Both the position numbers and the translations under genes were made by a program. Positions 41,345-53,645 of a stretch of DNA of 64,000 bases are shown piece after piece. The DNA is from Macrosoma leucophasiata. Taxonomy: Eukaryota; Arthropoda; Insecta; Lepidoptera; Hedylidae. How positions within the stretch are numbered: position 1 is the first letter of the stretch; the number at the start of each line of letters is the position of its first letter. The notes under the pieces are model-generated. The model had not been told where the DNA came from. It ran no database searches and saw only the letters and a program-made list of their open reading frames with translations. The DNA is taken from contig JAWQUS010000016.1 of the NCBI GenBank assembly GCA_036365455.1, positions 16,577,001 through 16,641,000 on the forward strand, given 5' to 3'.

Positions 41345-41622
41345 AGTTGGCAGAGCTCCAGTGAAGGAGCTTGCAGGCGTTGGCGCCACCGCATTACCTA
41401 ATATATTTGCCGCTATATGGTAATGTTCAGCACTATCATGTTCCGGTCAGGTGGTAATGCACGGCTCTGTAATTTCCGGTACAGAGGCATAACACCTTAG
41501 GCCTCAGGTGTGGTAACGCATCTGCATTTTGACCTTGGTTTTTGTGTAAATGTCTATAGGCTGCAGTCATCACTTAACATCAATGTGAACTACAACCATG
41601 CTTGCCGCTTCCATTACATAAA
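41345..41622 (+). repeat. SINE family A, near full length
   Basis: All blocks in order; ends gcttgccgcttccattacat and an A-rich tail. Confidence 0.82.
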
Positions 41623-41624
41623 AA

Positions 41625-42110
41625 AAAATACGAAAAGAGAAAAAAATATATATAAAAATAGGCTCTGTAATAAACTTACATTAAACTAAATGTAATAATA
41701 TAATGTAACTATATACATTATATAATGTGCAATAACATAAATACATACACCTACATAGATAAATAAATACTATTATGAGGTTAGTAAGTTTCCTCCGGTT
41801 ATATTACCTAAGAGGCCGCCATAAAGCTCTTTTGCTGAAAAGGAAACTTTTTGTGCGCCTCCCACTTCATTAGTGTTTGCTTGGCCTGCGGCAAATACCG
41901 CTATATCAGAAAGGCTACACATATTAAACAAATTATAGCATTGCCACTATTCTTATATGGGTTACTACTGAAGTAAAATAGAATGTGGGATATGAATTGT
42001 GGAAAAATGTGGATGAAAATATACATTTACGTTTGTATTTGTCCCAAATACTTTATACAGTTAGGTTATCAAAAGCATTCATGTGATTTTTTATGCAATG
42101 AAGGTGGCAA
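41625..42110. other. Gene-free AT-rich stretch
   Basis: No feature is recognised. Confidence 0.45.
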
Positions 42111-42114
42111 ACAA

Positions 42115-42330
42115 GTATCAGAGAATATGTAATAATACAACGTATAGAATGGACACTTCGACATCCCGCCCGATTTGCGCACATACACAACCCCTTCCTC
42201 TCTTATGGGCGACGGTTGGTATTTTGTACGTGCTACGCACACAGGTGCGCGTGTAAATACACGTCACTGGTGGATAGAAACCAAATTAAGCGTTTGTATG
42301 AAATTTTGGCGGAGTGTCCGCGGTGTGCAA
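42115..42330 (+). repeat. Repeat 'family E', copy 3
   Basis: Same block order as 27185-27400, from cagagaatatgtaataatac to ggagtgtccgcggtgtgc. Confidence 0.75.
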
Positions 42331-42394
42331 GAATGCAGCTCACACTGATGCTATGTGACTGCAACCTAGATATCTGTATAAATACTAGAGTTAT

Positions 42395-42515
42395 CACGGG
42401 GCCATACATTACCATCTAACCGGAACACGATAGTGCTGAAAACTACCATATGGTAGGAGATAGATTAGTTAATACGGTGGTGACTACGCCCTCCTTCCTA
42501 AAGGACGTAAGCAGG
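42395..42515 (-). repeat. Diverged SINE family A, 5' part
   Basis: ccatctaaccggaacacgat and aatacggtggtgactacgcc are diverged reverse-complement SINE A blocks. Confidence 0.55.
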
Positions 42516-42518
42516 TAG

Positions 42519-42860
42519 TTACATAAGCTACCTGCCTGTGAAAGTCACGTCAAAGTCGGAGACACTCCAATTCTATTTATTTTTATGTAGGTTTGTATGT
42601 ATGTATAGATGCATGGATAAAAAAGCCTAAGTTACTCCTTATTACATAAGCTATCTGCCCATGAAAGTCCCGTCGAATTCCGTTAAGCCGTTCCCGAGAT
42701 TAGCCACGCCAAACAGACAGACAGTCAGACAGACAAAAATTGAAAAAAATGTTGTTTTGGTATATGTACCGTGTATACATACATATGCATTTAGTAAAAA
42801 TCGGTTATTTTAATATTACAAACAAACACTCCAATTTTATTTATTTGTATAGATGTCTGT
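42519..42860 (+). repeat. Repeat 'family D'
   Basis: cctaagttactccttattac, then a cagacagaca run, accgtgtatacatacatatg and the end ttatttatttgtatagatg, in the orientation of 28167-28880. Confidence 0.75.
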
Positions 42861-43620
42861 ATAGATAATATTGAAGTAATCACCAAATTATAAAACTGAG
42901 GTACCTACGAGCAATTCAGCACGTAACAAATCTTTCGTTTTTGACAAGTACAAAACCAAATAAAAACATACGCATAAAAACAAAACTAGATCATAGAAGA
43001 AAAATAAAATGAAACGTTTGTAAATTACCACCCAGAGCCAATATTTGCCTGGGACTTGATAAGGTGCGGGCCGATCTGCTTTGAAAATTGTCGCAGAAAT
43101 TTGTTTGTCGATGTCGAAGTTAATATTTGATACTGCCCTGCGGATTCTCTTTTACGAATGTGCTTCAAAAATAATTAAAAATTTAAAAAATATGCAATTC
43201 GTAGATGATATATCTCAATCTACCCTCGAATTTTGACTTGGGTAGATTGCTTAATATAGAATACTAGGTGACGCTACGGTCGGCTTAGGTACTTGTATTT
43301 GTTACCTTACGGATAGTTACTTAACGAAATTGGGTTTTTATGGGATAGCGGATAGTTCATGGGACACAGTTGGATCGAATTAGGTATTTTAGGGCAGTTA
43401 TGCTGCCAGTTAGAACAGTGAACGTCATTGAAATTAAAGTGATATAAAGGGGTAGTACTGAATTAAATTGCCAGAAGACTAATGATAGTAGTAGTATCGT
43501 ATCCCGGTAAATATGGTTTCCCAGTCCGAAGGGTTTCTTGCCCGTTCTTCTGCCGGAAGTAATCGAATGGGTGGATCTTTGGCAATACACGACTATTTTC
43601 TGCCAAACCATGTGCTTTAT
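42861..43620. other. Unassigned stretch with short open frames
   Basis: Frames at 43357-43740 on both strands overlap one another. One end is shared with 62812-62900, so these are repeat-derived. No domain is recognised. Confidence 0.45.
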
Positions 43621-43644
43621 TTCATCATCCGCTCGAGTACCCAC

Positions 43645-43740
43645 CTACAGATTCCCACAAACACGAATAACATGTCGGCTTATGGAAACACACGCAGCCA
43701 ACACTACCCAGATGTCCTGACTGGAGTGACCCGGCGATAA
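43645..43740 (+). repeat. Dispersed repeat pair, copy 1
   Basis: ccacaaacacgaataacatg, tcggcttatg, caacactacc and agatgtcctgact match 62812-62900. Confidence 0.65.
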
Positions 43741-44680
43741 ATATATTGCAGACGTTGCAATCATTTCGTTATGTACGAAATAGTATTGTTGAATAAGAGA
43801 CAAAGGTCGTATTTTAATACCACAGCAATATTAGGGGAAGTTATTGCTGGCTCCAGACAGGTTAAGAGAATAATAAAGTCGCTATAATTTTTCATAAAAC
43901 TGCAGTTTTATTGTTTGTGATGGAATTAAAGATACCTCACATTGCCGTAAAATATATTTTCGTATTAAATACCACCAGTAATTGTAAAAGTAAGTTTATA
44001 ATAATAAGTACATCCTTGAAGCCATACATTAAAATTTTATCCCCAGGAAATCCACCGAGAAATTAGGTTAGCATACTTACAAACCTTACCTAGTGGTTTT
44101 CCAATGCTCGCATTGAGTGGTATAATGTTAAATCTTTTGTTAATTTATACTATAATAAAATAAAAAAAGTGTAGTCTTTGTTATAAATACCTACTTTGAT
44201 TCACCAATCGTGAAATATTGATTTAAACGCCATTGATCGATTTGACCATATATTAAATAGTAAAAATCTAGTAAAATCTTGTCAGGTTGATTTCAATCAT
44301 TTCAATTTCTTTTGTAAGAAGTTCAATAATCTATATACAACATGTTGCGGGAATAATTCACACTCTCTAATGCCTCGATTAGAAAATCGAGATATAATCA
44401 TAATGCTAATAAGCTGAAATTACATGTTAATGTATTTAATATTTTTAGTTTAAGAAATAAGTTGTCCTCAATTTGTACGAACAGTATGCACACCCTATGC
44501 ATTCTTACCCTACCTCTACCTACGGCCGCACGTAAAAACACGTACCTACTCACACACTCATACTGTTGCAGTGTGACGTATCGTACTAACGTATCGCAAT
44601 CTGCATACCCTTATATAACACTCGCTAGCAATAAGATTAATTCCCATTATTTTATTTCTTAAATTTTTATTTATTATAAA
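43741..44680. other. Gene-free AT-rich stretch
   Basis: No feature is recognised; stop-rich in all frames apart from a short frame at 44462-44662 without a known domain. Confidence 0.45.
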
Positions 44681-44686
44681 AAGCAC

Positions 44687-44718
44687 GTCTCAACGAGTTG
44701 GAATAAACTTGTTGAGAC
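44687..44718. repeat. Mini-hairpin, copy 2
   Basis: gtctcaacgagtt pairs with aacttgttgagac (one wobble) around ggaata; paralogue of 11316-11345. Confidence 0.7.
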
Positions 44719-45148
44719 TAGCATTTTATTTTGGATAGACGTTATAGCCCATAATGACGGTCAATTTTTCGTAAAACTTTTGTCATAAAACTGTGGTGTC
44801 ACTCCAAACGATTTACGCCAACTAGATTTCCCCATTCACGAACTGGTGCTAATGTCAAATTGAACTGATGCTAAATCTAAGGTAATTGTCTCTAATAGAG
44901 GGCCGGGTTTTTGGAAATCCTTGTAAATTAATTATGGTGTGCTAATTTAATTAAAGTAAAAATATTTGAATCGGAATCAGAATCAGGATTTATTATAATT
45001 TATAATTATGTATGTTAATTTACAATATAGTACAAAAACAAGACACCGATGGCCTGTTACTTACAAAAAAAAGTTCTTTGAAATCAGTTTGACATCATTA
45101 TTTCTGTTATTAATATTGAGCAACAATACTGAACAATACAATTTTTTT
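44719..45148. other. Gene-free stretch
   Basis: Nothing is recognised. Confidence 0.4.
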
Positions 45149-45149
45149 A

Positions 45150-45427
45150 ACTGGTGGCAGAGCTCCAGTGACGGAGCTCGCGGGCGTAGGCACCACCGCA
45201 TTACCTAATCTACTTGCCGCTAAATGGTAGTGTTTAGCACTATCGTGTTCCGGTCAGGTGGTAATGTACGGCCTTGTAATTTCCGGCCCACAGGCATAAT
45301 ACCTTAGACCTCAGGAGTGGCAACGCATTTGCATTGAAACCTACAGTCTCATGTAGATGTTTAAAGCCTACAGTATTATTTACCATTAATGTAAACTGTA
45401 TGCTTGTTTGCCACTTCTTAACATACA
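45150..45427 (+). repeat. SINE family A, near full length
   Basis: From ctggtggcagagctccag to gtatgcttgtttgccacttc; its middle third has diverged from other copies. Confidence 0.8.
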
Positions 45428-45489
45428 AAAATACAAAATAAACTCGTTTATTGTATGGGCACCCATCCCCCTTAATATTTGTATTTTTT

Positions 45490-45718
45490 GTATTTGTTGT
45501 TATAGCGGCATAGAGCAACACGGTCCACCGGCCGACTGGAGGGAAGAAGCCAAAGCGTTTCTTACCGATGCTAAACAGTCTGTATTTTTTTGCGGAGAGG
45601 AATTTGTTTTTGGGGGAATTGACGCACAACGCACAACAAAAATCGTCTATCATTACGAAACTCACAACTTGTCTTTAACAAAATACATAAACAATTTCAC
45701 ACACGTTTAAACACAGAT
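45490..45718 (+). repeat. Repeat 'family M'
   Basis: gcatagagcaacacggtcca through ttcttaccgatgctaaacag to caatttcacacacgtttaaa; matches 37505-37740. Both the 100-codon plus frame and the 141-codon minus frame here are shadows. Confidence 0.7.
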
Positions 45719-45769
45719 GCAGAAAAACCACGCATCACGTCGCCGTAATCACGTGTAGTGTTAGTTCAT

Positions 45770-45876
45770 AGTTTTATTATTATGTATGTTAGTCTGTAAG
45801 GTATATATTTATATGGGACTTTGTTTTACTTATAGTCTTACATTTGCTGCCTGAAATAAATAAATAAATAAAAATT
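45770..45876 (+). repeat. LINE or SINE tail ending in (aaat)n
   Basis: gttttattattatgtatgtt to tgctgcctgaaataaataaa; a typical lepidopteran retroposon tail. Confidence 0.5.
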
Positions 45877-45879
45877 AAA

Positions 45880-47048
45880 CATCTCGGAGACAGCGGCTTC
45901 TCGGAAACAAACTCGGATCGTATATGGTACATCTATCAGTCTGTGTTGTTTACTTCAGTCCAAAACAACACGAGCGATATTATCGAATTTTTAAGTTTTC
46001 AAGAATAAATATTAATTTTGTGAATAAAATATACTTACATTTGTAAGGTAACGCTATCTTTTTGTAAACTTGATGGGGCAGATTTTTTTTTACAGCAAAG
46101 AAACAGAGCAAATCGGTATTATTCAGGACATCAGTTCAGCCGCACAGCTAGATTTAGTTTAATGAGCAGTCTGGCTGCAACTAGTTTTTATTATACGCGT
46201 ATGACCATTTGGGCTTGCAAAGCCTGCATATGGCTACTCCCCTCCGGTCTGTCGTGGCCGGTGGGCCGTGCATCTGCGTGTCTGCTCTATGTAAAGCGGC
46301 AACGGAAATAAATAATTTGTGAAAATGAGACTCTCCTACTACACTCCGGGCGGACGGACAGACTGATAGACAGACAGACAGACAGCGGAGGCTTAGTAAT
46401 AGGGTCCCGTTTTAACCTTTAAGTTACGGAATCCGAAAAAAGGGACTGACATCAAAAAGTTGGAACCATCATACAGTTTATGGATTTTTATAACACTATT
46501 TATTCTTGACCGACTACAGTTACAGAAGAGATTGAAGAGTTGTAAACACTATTTTTGAATGTTTTTTTTTAATTTAAAAGGAAAGTGAGATAAATGAAAA
46601 TAGGTTACTATGTATACATATTTTAATTTATTAATGCTAGACCCATTTTTTCTAGAATGAATGTAAAAATAACATTTTATAAATGTCCACCTTTATTGTG
46701 AAAACAACAAAATTATGCCTACATACATGTTTTCAATGTTCGTTTAACATAAAAAAACTGTTTTGTCTGTCCTGCTAAGTTAATTCAATGTGACTTATGT
46801 TGTTTTTGAAATAATCAATTCTAATATTAAAATCAAGATTTTTTTTTAAATTTAATTAATTGAAAACGTGGACGTTATTAGCCGTACCTACCTTAGTTGA
46901 CGCCTGACCTTGACCGTTTGATTCAGTGTGATTCAGTGTTGGCAACAGTTATGTTAGCTCTTCCCCAGATTCACCCTTTAAAATCACCAGAAAACCACTA
47001 AACGGCTATTTATCGATAACTCGTTACAACGTTATGCTATTTTTGGGT
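45880..47048. other. Gene-free stretch with repeat ends
   Basis: A family M end lies at 46200-46300 (gcatatggctactcccctcc), followed by a gacagacagacagaca run (about 46355-46386) and a family J-type end (gttttaacctttaagttacg). Otherwise AT-rich. Confidence 0.5.
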
Positions 47049-47049
47049 T

Positions 47050-47222
47050 ATAATATATTGTACGGCACCATAATTTCCGGCACAGAGTCATAATACCTTA
47101 GACTCCAGGAGTGGCAACGCATCTACATTTAAATCTCTGGTTTCGTGTTGTTGTTTATAGGCTACAGGCTTACGTACCGTCAATGTCAACTGTATGCTTG
47201 TTATTCCACTTCATATCATAAA
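47050..47222 (+). repeat. SINE family A, 3' half
   Basis: From acggcaccataatttccggc to gtatgcttgttattccactt with an A run. Confidence 0.7.
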
Positions 47223-47489
47223 AAAAGTTTTTTTCAGCTAATAAAATATCTGACGCGTAATATTATTAGCCGACCAATATAATGGGCGATTGAAACCACC
47301 AACTTTAGTGGAAAATCCACTAAGTTGGCAACACTGGTTGGATTATGAAATGTACGGAAAAATTCCGGGCGCGTCTTCAGATAAAACTGTAAATTTATGA
47401 TTCGCTATTGACGATCAAATTTTAGTTTTACGTCGGTCCGACTGATCAGTTTAACTGATCGTCAGTGGGGGCTATTTTTTCGTTTGTAT

Positions 47490-47690
47490 TGACTGTTCAC
47501 CAAATGGGTGACCACAATTTCCTTAATTGTATTTGGAAGTCCAAGGAAGGTTTAAAAGGTAAGAAAATATGAAGAAATTGAAGGGCAACAGTAAAAACTA
47601 CAATTTTATTTTCCCATACATATAATCCGTACCTATCAAACCTTTGCCACATTATTTCGTTCTGAGGCAATACGAAGTTACCGACAAATA
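47490..47690 (+). repeat. Family I end joined to family N piece
   Basis: gactgttcaccaaatgggtg also occurs at 11567; ggaagtccaaggaaggttta and ccgtacctatcaaacctttg match 50465-50585. Confidence 0.55.
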
Positions 47691-47699
47691 AAAATACAC

Positions 47700-48570
47700 T
47701 ACGTATCAAGCGAAGCCGATAAATGATCTGAGTGGAGATTAAATCTATAGACACTTAATGATTTTCTTCGTAAAGAAATTCATGTTCTCAGAGATCCCCG
47801 GCAGTTTCAGCAAAACATGAAGAATGAGAACGGATATTCTAAATTAAAAAATAACAAGCAGGTAATTTCTAAACGAGCCTTTGTTTCCATTGTTCGGTGA
47901 GGCGCCTTCGCGGCGTTTTCTTTGTGATAATTCAAAATTTACTCGAAATTCCCTACAACACTGTTTTGTTTTTGTTCTCGCACGCCAACCGTAGTATTGT
48001 TGTTCTTTTGTTTTATTCTTTGTAGTTCTACAGCTGCTGTTTACTGTTCTTTGTGAGCGAAAGAAGATTGTTTAGCTATTAAATTACGTATTTGAGGTAT
48101 CTGTTTCACTTAAGATTAACCTACACAATATCACATGGTTCGAAGCGAAAATGTATACTACCTATAAAGTATAGTTATAGTTAGTTAGACAGCCCATTTG
48201 TCGAGGAAGGCTAAGCTATAAGCTATAATATTACACTAAAATGAATAGGAGAGGGTAGGTGTGACATTGCCCCGCGCAATGCGCGTTTTCTTTCTGTTTT
48301 TTTCTTTAATTTCTAAAGTTCATTCGCATTGTGTTATTGTGAAAAAGAAATAGTACAACCGAGGCACTTTTTTGGAGGAATTTGTAAATAATTGGTTCTT
48401 TCCATTTTATACGTAATTGTTTCCTTTCTTCTTAATTTATTATGTGTTTTTGATTATTATTATCTAGAGTTCATTTACTTATGGTAGTTTCAAAAAAATT
48501 ACGTTGTAAAAGTGCTCTCCAGGAGCCTAATTATATGAAATAAATGAATAAACTGAATAAAGAAGAAATA
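47700..48570. other. Gene-free stretch
   Basis: No gene or clear repeat. Confidence 0.45.
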
Positions 48571-48577
48571 GAAAGAA

Positions 48578-48665
48578 AAATTTGACTTCAGGCGGGGCTT
48601 GAACCCGCGACCATAGGAATTTCTAGTCTAGCCGCTCTCCCAACTGTGTGGACTTCGGCAGCTCA
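48578..48665 (-). repeat. Family H tRNA-like module, diverged
   Basis: gacttcaggcggggcttgaa and ctctcccaactg are the reverse complement of the tRNA-like module, directly followed by a forward gacttcggcagctcagtg piece. Confidence 0.6.
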
Positions 48666-48723
48666 GTGTTATTGCCAAAAAAATAACATAAAAATAATTA
48701 TTATCAAAGTAGTTGGTAGTAAC

Positions 48724-49030
48724 TGCCTCAGTAGCGTAGTGGTAGCAGGCCACTACTATTGCGCTGGAGGTCCTGGGTTCGATTCCCGGGTCGGGGACTA
48801 TCAGAGATAACGGTTTAAAATCCTTTATCTCTGCTTCTATTGGGATTTTTCCATTATCTGAAAGTTTCCCAGTACCCCGGTGTTTGGTAATGTTCCCGGA
48901 GATGGCAACAGGTTCGCCACCTGTTACATGGGCCAAAACATAACCGGCGAGTCGTGGGTGTTTGCATGTATGATTGAATGCATGTATTAACGTCTGCCTA
49001 CCCCTTCGGGGATTACAGGCGTGAAGTTAC
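48724..49030 (+). mobile_element. SINE family C, full length (307 bp)
   Basis: A perfect 15-bp target duplication gtagttggtagtaac flanks it (48709-48723 and 49031-49045). The tRNA-like head holds box A (tagcgtagtgg) and a consensus box B (ggttcgattcc), so internal pol-III transcription is plausible. The body runs through cccggagatggcaacaggtt to ccccttcggggattacaggc. It is a complete SINE and the reference copy in this window. Confidence 0.92.
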
Positions 49031-49352
49031 GTAGTTGGTAGTAACAGACAATATAATCCGCATGAAATGTTATATTTTTAGACTGGTACTTGTTTCCCTT
49101 TTGTCGAAAACTATCGCACTGTTTTTCTACTTTGTATTTCCATACATATTGGGAGAATTGTGTTCCAAATGTATTTGAAGTCGATATATTGTAACCGCAG
49201 TGACAGCTTAGGAACAGCTGCAAGGGCAGAGAAGTGACAGTCGCACAGTATTGCTCGACACAATACCTACTGTATCGGACTAGAAATTTCGCGCCGGGCG
49301 TAATGTCTAAGCGTGTGTATTATGACATGAAATTAATTAATCAATCAATGTA

Positions 49353-49888
49353 TTTAAAAAAACCGGACTCGCGTGGTGAGGATTCCGTAATTCAAATAAA
49401 TATTTTCGAAAATATTACAGATTTAAAATGCAGGGACATAGCGGTTACGGTGGTACTGGCAGGGGTTATATTATTAAGAATTTTTAATTTAATTTGAATA
49501 CTCAAACTTCTTATAAGTTTTTCAGTAATCTATAGGCAAAGAACTATTTTCCACATTTTTTTCAAAATTTTAATTTCAGTACTTTCGGAGATAGGGGGGG
49601 AGGAATGGTCAATTTTCGTCATTTTTCTTAAATTACTTAAAATTTGTTTATGCTTAAATTATAAAAAATATATATCTGAGATTCTGACAACAACTTCTTT
49701 CATTTGATATGTCACACGACACAGTTTACGATTTTTTAAATATTTTTTTCTGATTTACCCCCTGAAAGTGGCCTGTTTAAAATTTATTATTTTACTTGAC
49801 GTGTTCATCTTTGGGTCACCAATTTACATATATTCATCAAATTTCAACTCAATCGGTAGAGTAGTTTCGGAGCAAATTGGCTGTGACT

Positions 49889-49920
<32 letters not shown>

Positions 49921-49976
49921 CACGAGTGATCCTATAAGGGTTTCTTTTTTCCTTTTAAGGTACGGAACCCTAAAAA
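49353..49976 (+). repeat. Repeat 'family J', long copy
   Basis: The head is aaaaaccggactcgcgtgg, then ttcggagataggggg, caatcggtagagtagtttcg, a gacagacagacagacaga run (about 49892-49918) and the tail aaggtacggaaccctaaaaa. There is no coding capacity; the class is unresolved. Confidence 0.65.
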
Positions 49977-50384
49977 CCGTTATTATACTCTTCACACGTG
50001 CACCTGTTCTGAAGTTCGCTTTAAACTTCTCTTATATGATGACTTGCGCGCAATTCGCGCGTACGAGTATCAAGGGTGAGTCGAGAATTCGCCAAGTAAG
50101 AAATTATAAGTAAGCCCGCCAATCGTGCTTCCCGTTACATTTACTTTCTGTATTTCTTGTTATCTATATCTATTATAAATTTCAATGTCGATTGAATTAA
50201 ACATCTGCCTACACCTGTAAACTCCGTTGACGCCACTGACGGCCAAATGAAACGTCACTACAATCTAAGTGGGTCTATTTTCTCTATATAACACGTGCAA
50301 ACGACAGAGATAGCTTATATTTTCGAGGATAACCTAAAATTACTTTTTAATTGGAAATCAAATGTACTAAATCTATTTATATAA

Positions 50385-50642
50385 AAATGCAACCTGTTTT
50401 CCTTGGTCACGGCATCACGCGTGAATGGCTTGACCAATTGGGCTAATATTGATTTTGAATGATTTTTGGAAGTCCAGGGAATGTTTAAAAGGTAAGAAAA
50501 TATGAAGAAATTGAAGGGAAATAGCCACCCCAAAAAACCACCATTTCATTTTCCCATACAAATAGTCCGTATCTATCAAACCTTCGACACATGTCATATT
50601 TTAATTCTGAGGCAATACGAAGTTTGCCGGGTCAGCTAGTAT
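50385..50642 (+). repeat. Repeat 'family N'
   Basis: From tgcaacctgttttccttggt through attttcccatacaaatagtc to gccgggtcagctagt. Confidence 0.65.
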
Positions 50643-51175
50643 ATTATATAAATAGTTGATTTCCTCATCAATAAATGGAAAAAATTGAGTATGCGGTATG
50701 GTGACATTTGAGAACACGGCCATGAGTATATTTTCAATTGGGTAAAGAACCCCTGAAATTAAAAAAGGAAAACTTTGCTCCTTTTATTTGAATATCAAAG
50801 CTGGAACCTCGACGTTAACAGAATTAAATACCTACTACTCAGCCACCAGCGCAGCGCTCAACTAAATGTGATAATAGCATAAATAGCGCATTCGGTATGG
50901 CACATTTCCTATTCATAAATTCATGACCAGAGCCCGGCAGTAATGGACAATTTTTTCCAATACTCTCATGTCTTTTAATAGCCGAAATTGAAATGCAAAT
51001 GTCTATGTCTCCTCTGAAATTTAAAAAGGAATTTAATAGTAGGTTTAATAAAATATCCATGCTGACGTCATTTGCTGAAGCAGTTCGTATTGGTTCATAT
51101 TCACTTTAATACATTTGATAAGATCTTTAGCGATAATTTAAATTATATTATCAATTCAGTTTAATGAAGCTGTTT
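50643..51175. other. Gene-free stretch
   Basis: Nothing is recognised. Confidence 0.4.
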
Positions 51176-51187
51176 TTTTTTATTTTC

Positions 51188-51510
51188 GACGAGCTGTGCC
51201 CGCGACTTCGTCCGCGTGAGAATTTATGATTGTTCAGTCTCTACCCAGACAAAGTCATGGGCGCAGCTAGTATAAAAGTAGACTAAGTTACTCCTTATTA
51301 AATAAACTTTCTGCCAGTGCAAGTCCCGTCAAAATCGGTTGAGCTGTTCCCGAGATTAGCGGGAACAAACAGACAGACAGACAAAAATGGAAAAAAAAAA
51401 TGTTGTTTTGGTATATAATATGTACCGTGTATACATACATATGCATTTAGTAAAAGCGGTTATTTAAATATTACAATCAGACACTCCAATTGTATTTATT
51501 TGTATAGATG
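51188..51510 (+). repeat. Repeat 'family D', near full length
   Basis: Starts cgagctgtgcccgcgacttc and ends ttgtatttatttgtatagat; a single copy without the tandem array seen at 28259. Confidence 0.8.
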
Positions 51511-51990
51511 TATAGATATAGATTATGACGTTATCTTGTCAGTTTCATTCCGCCTATTAAAACATTTTGTCCAAATTATGACGAAAACACTTGTCTTCCA
51601 GGCAAAAGTTAAGCGGTACGAAACTGACAAGATGATGTTACAATCGAAGGCATTAGTGTTAGTCGGTCGGCTCCCTGATGTTTTGTCGAATGCTTCAACA
51701 AACCTCAAATAGTAGCGAATAGCAATCATTTGTGCTGCAGACTGAACAATATTGTTACGAGCATAACCGCAGGACAGACCGAGATTTGCATTGAACACAC
51801 GCTTGCTCACCGAGTGTGATGCGGTACCTGTTGTTACTGCTTAAACTTAGAGCTTGGTCACTAAGATATAATTATATATCTGCGCACGCTCTTGTTGTAC
51901 TGTTATATCATGTTCTTAGAGAAGCCTGAACAATAATGTTAAGGCTCAGGTAGCCCCGACGACTGTTTTGTATGATGAATGAGCGCATAA
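51511..51990. other. Unassigned stretch with overlapping open frames
   Basis: Frames at 51500-51712 (plus) and 51523-51810 (minus) overlap in opposite senses. Two copies of a gaaactgacaagat-type word occur (51530-51545 inverted, 51618-51634). No domain is recognised. Confidence 0.4.
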
Positions 51991-51995
51991 CTTTT

Positions 51996-52290
51996 ACTGG
52001 TGGTAGAGCTATAGTGTCGGAGCTCGCGGACGTAGGCACCTCCGCATTACCTAATATACTTGCCGTTAAATGATAGTGTTCAACACTATCGTGTTCCGGT
52101 CAGGTGGCAATGTACGGCTCTGTAATTTCCGGCACAGAGGCATAAGACCTTAGGCCTCAGGAGTGGTAACGCATCTGCATTTTGACCTTGTTCTTTGTGT
52201 GGGTGTCTATAGGCTGCAGTCATCACTTAACATCAATGTGAACTGCATGCTTGTTTACCAATTCCATTACAAAAAAAAAAAAAAAAAAAA
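51996..52290 (+). repeat. SINE family A with long A tail
   Basis: All blocks present; ends ccaattccattac and then 22 or so A residues (52269-52290), the longest SINE A tail here. Confidence 0.82.
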
Positions 52291-52299
52291 AACTCTAGA

Positions 52300-53140
52300 A
52301 ATTATATGCGTATTTATAACACGTGATAAGACATAATTTTCCAAATATAAACTAGGTAGTGTCAGTATGATTTTGTCATTACTAGTATAAAATTTCATAT
52401 TGTTTTGACAATAATTGAGGGAGAAAAATGGAGACACGAATAAAAATACTCATTTTTTTATTCTTTTAACGGGTAATAAAGAAAAATAATAAACCGTTGA
52501 AAATATTAACTAAACCTCAAAATTTAGAAAATATTTTTCTCAAAGCAGTGGCTTTCACAGCTGTTGAATAAGATGGTAATAATATGGATTAGATATTTTG
52601 GAAGGTTTTGCGTGAGATGGGCTTTAATAAAATGGTACCTATTTGAGATCACGATTTGAGGAGCATATTTTGTATCCGAATTAGTGTTTCTTAATGTCAC
52701 GAAGGTTTCAAACAAGCGTGCAGTTTACATAGATTTTAAGACATTTCTTTAGAATTTAATTTTACAAGTGATCCTATGCGGGTCAAAATTAATTTCGCGC
52801 CATCAAAAGTTATTAGAACCATTTAAAATCTGGTCAAGTCTAAAATTAGACCCTATCAAATTATATCCCTTGTTCAAGACCCATTAATAACATTTTACAA
52901 TCTTCAGTGGCGGAATCCAGAGAAGGGTTAAACACTGGCAGTGATTTCAATTCATGTCCCAGTAGGTCAGAGTCCCTTTCTATTGTGATCTTATTTCAAC
53001 AAAGGAGTGTTGAAACAAGTCAATGCTCTGGGTTTAAAGTAAATGTTTGAAGATATCTCGGTGTTAATAACCAAGCCGTGTGATTTGTATGAATTTGTCT
53101 TAGTCATTTATATTAGCTGTGACATGTTTTTTTTTTGCTG
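52300..53140. other. Gene-free AT-rich stretch
   Basis: A small SINE A 3'-end scrap in reverse (aacaagcgtgcagtttacat) lies near 52711. Otherwise nothing. Confidence 0.45.
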
Positions 53141-53159
53141 GATCTGCATGGAAACCAGA

Positions 53160-53336
53160 ATTTTCCATGCAAATGCCACTCCTAAGGTCTGAGTAGTTAT
53201 GCTTCTGAACCGGAAATTACATTACCATCTCACCGAAACACTATAGCGCTGAACTCTACCATTTAGCGGCGAATAGATTAAATATTGCGGTGGTTCCTAC
53301 ACCCGAGAACTCCATCAATGGAACTCTACCACCAGT
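53160..53336 (-). repeat. SINE family A, diverged
   Basis: aaccggaaattacattacca, ctaccatttagcggcgaata and ggaactctaccaccagtaa are reverse-complement SINE A blocks. The short minus frame at 53256-53450 is a shadow. Confidence 0.7.
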
Positions 53337-53346
53337 AACCTTTAAA

Positions 53347-53645
53347 TAGATTTTCTCTACTTTGTTTATACGAAGACGTCTGTAAACGGGGTAATTGCGA
53401 TTCATCACAGGTTCGCAATTCAATAGCAATGATTCAAGTAGGTCATACATAATACGTGCTCTGGTGCTCAGAAACTTGTCCGAGTATCGTAGGAGCTTAA
53501 TTTAGTTCCCGTAGATGTACCAAATTAGCGTGCTTTGACTTGGGAGCGCCTACTGTATCAAATTGCACCGAGATCGAATGGAGGTAGCCATTCATCATCT
53601 GAATATGATACGTGCATTCATGATGACACTTTGCCTTTACTTGGT
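53347..53645 (+). repeat. Local direct duplication, unit 1
   Basis: Shares caggttcgcaatt, tgctcagaaactt, aattagcgtgcttt, gagatcgaatgg and ggtagccatt...catctga with 54198-54490 in the same order and orientation, about 850 bp apart. Confidence 0.75.

Noticed and set aside
45240..45665. 141-codon minus-strand frame
   Set aside because: It spans SINE A and family M repeats; a related frame occurs at 9397-9597, where family M also lies.
40434..50642. Family N as proven Helitrons because copies end in ctagt
   Set aside because: No terminal hairpin or 5' TC end could be established, so only the repeat itself is reported.
51500..51810. Overlapping plus and minus frames as a gene pair
   Set aside because: Short, no domain, opposite senses over the same bases, no promoter or splice context.
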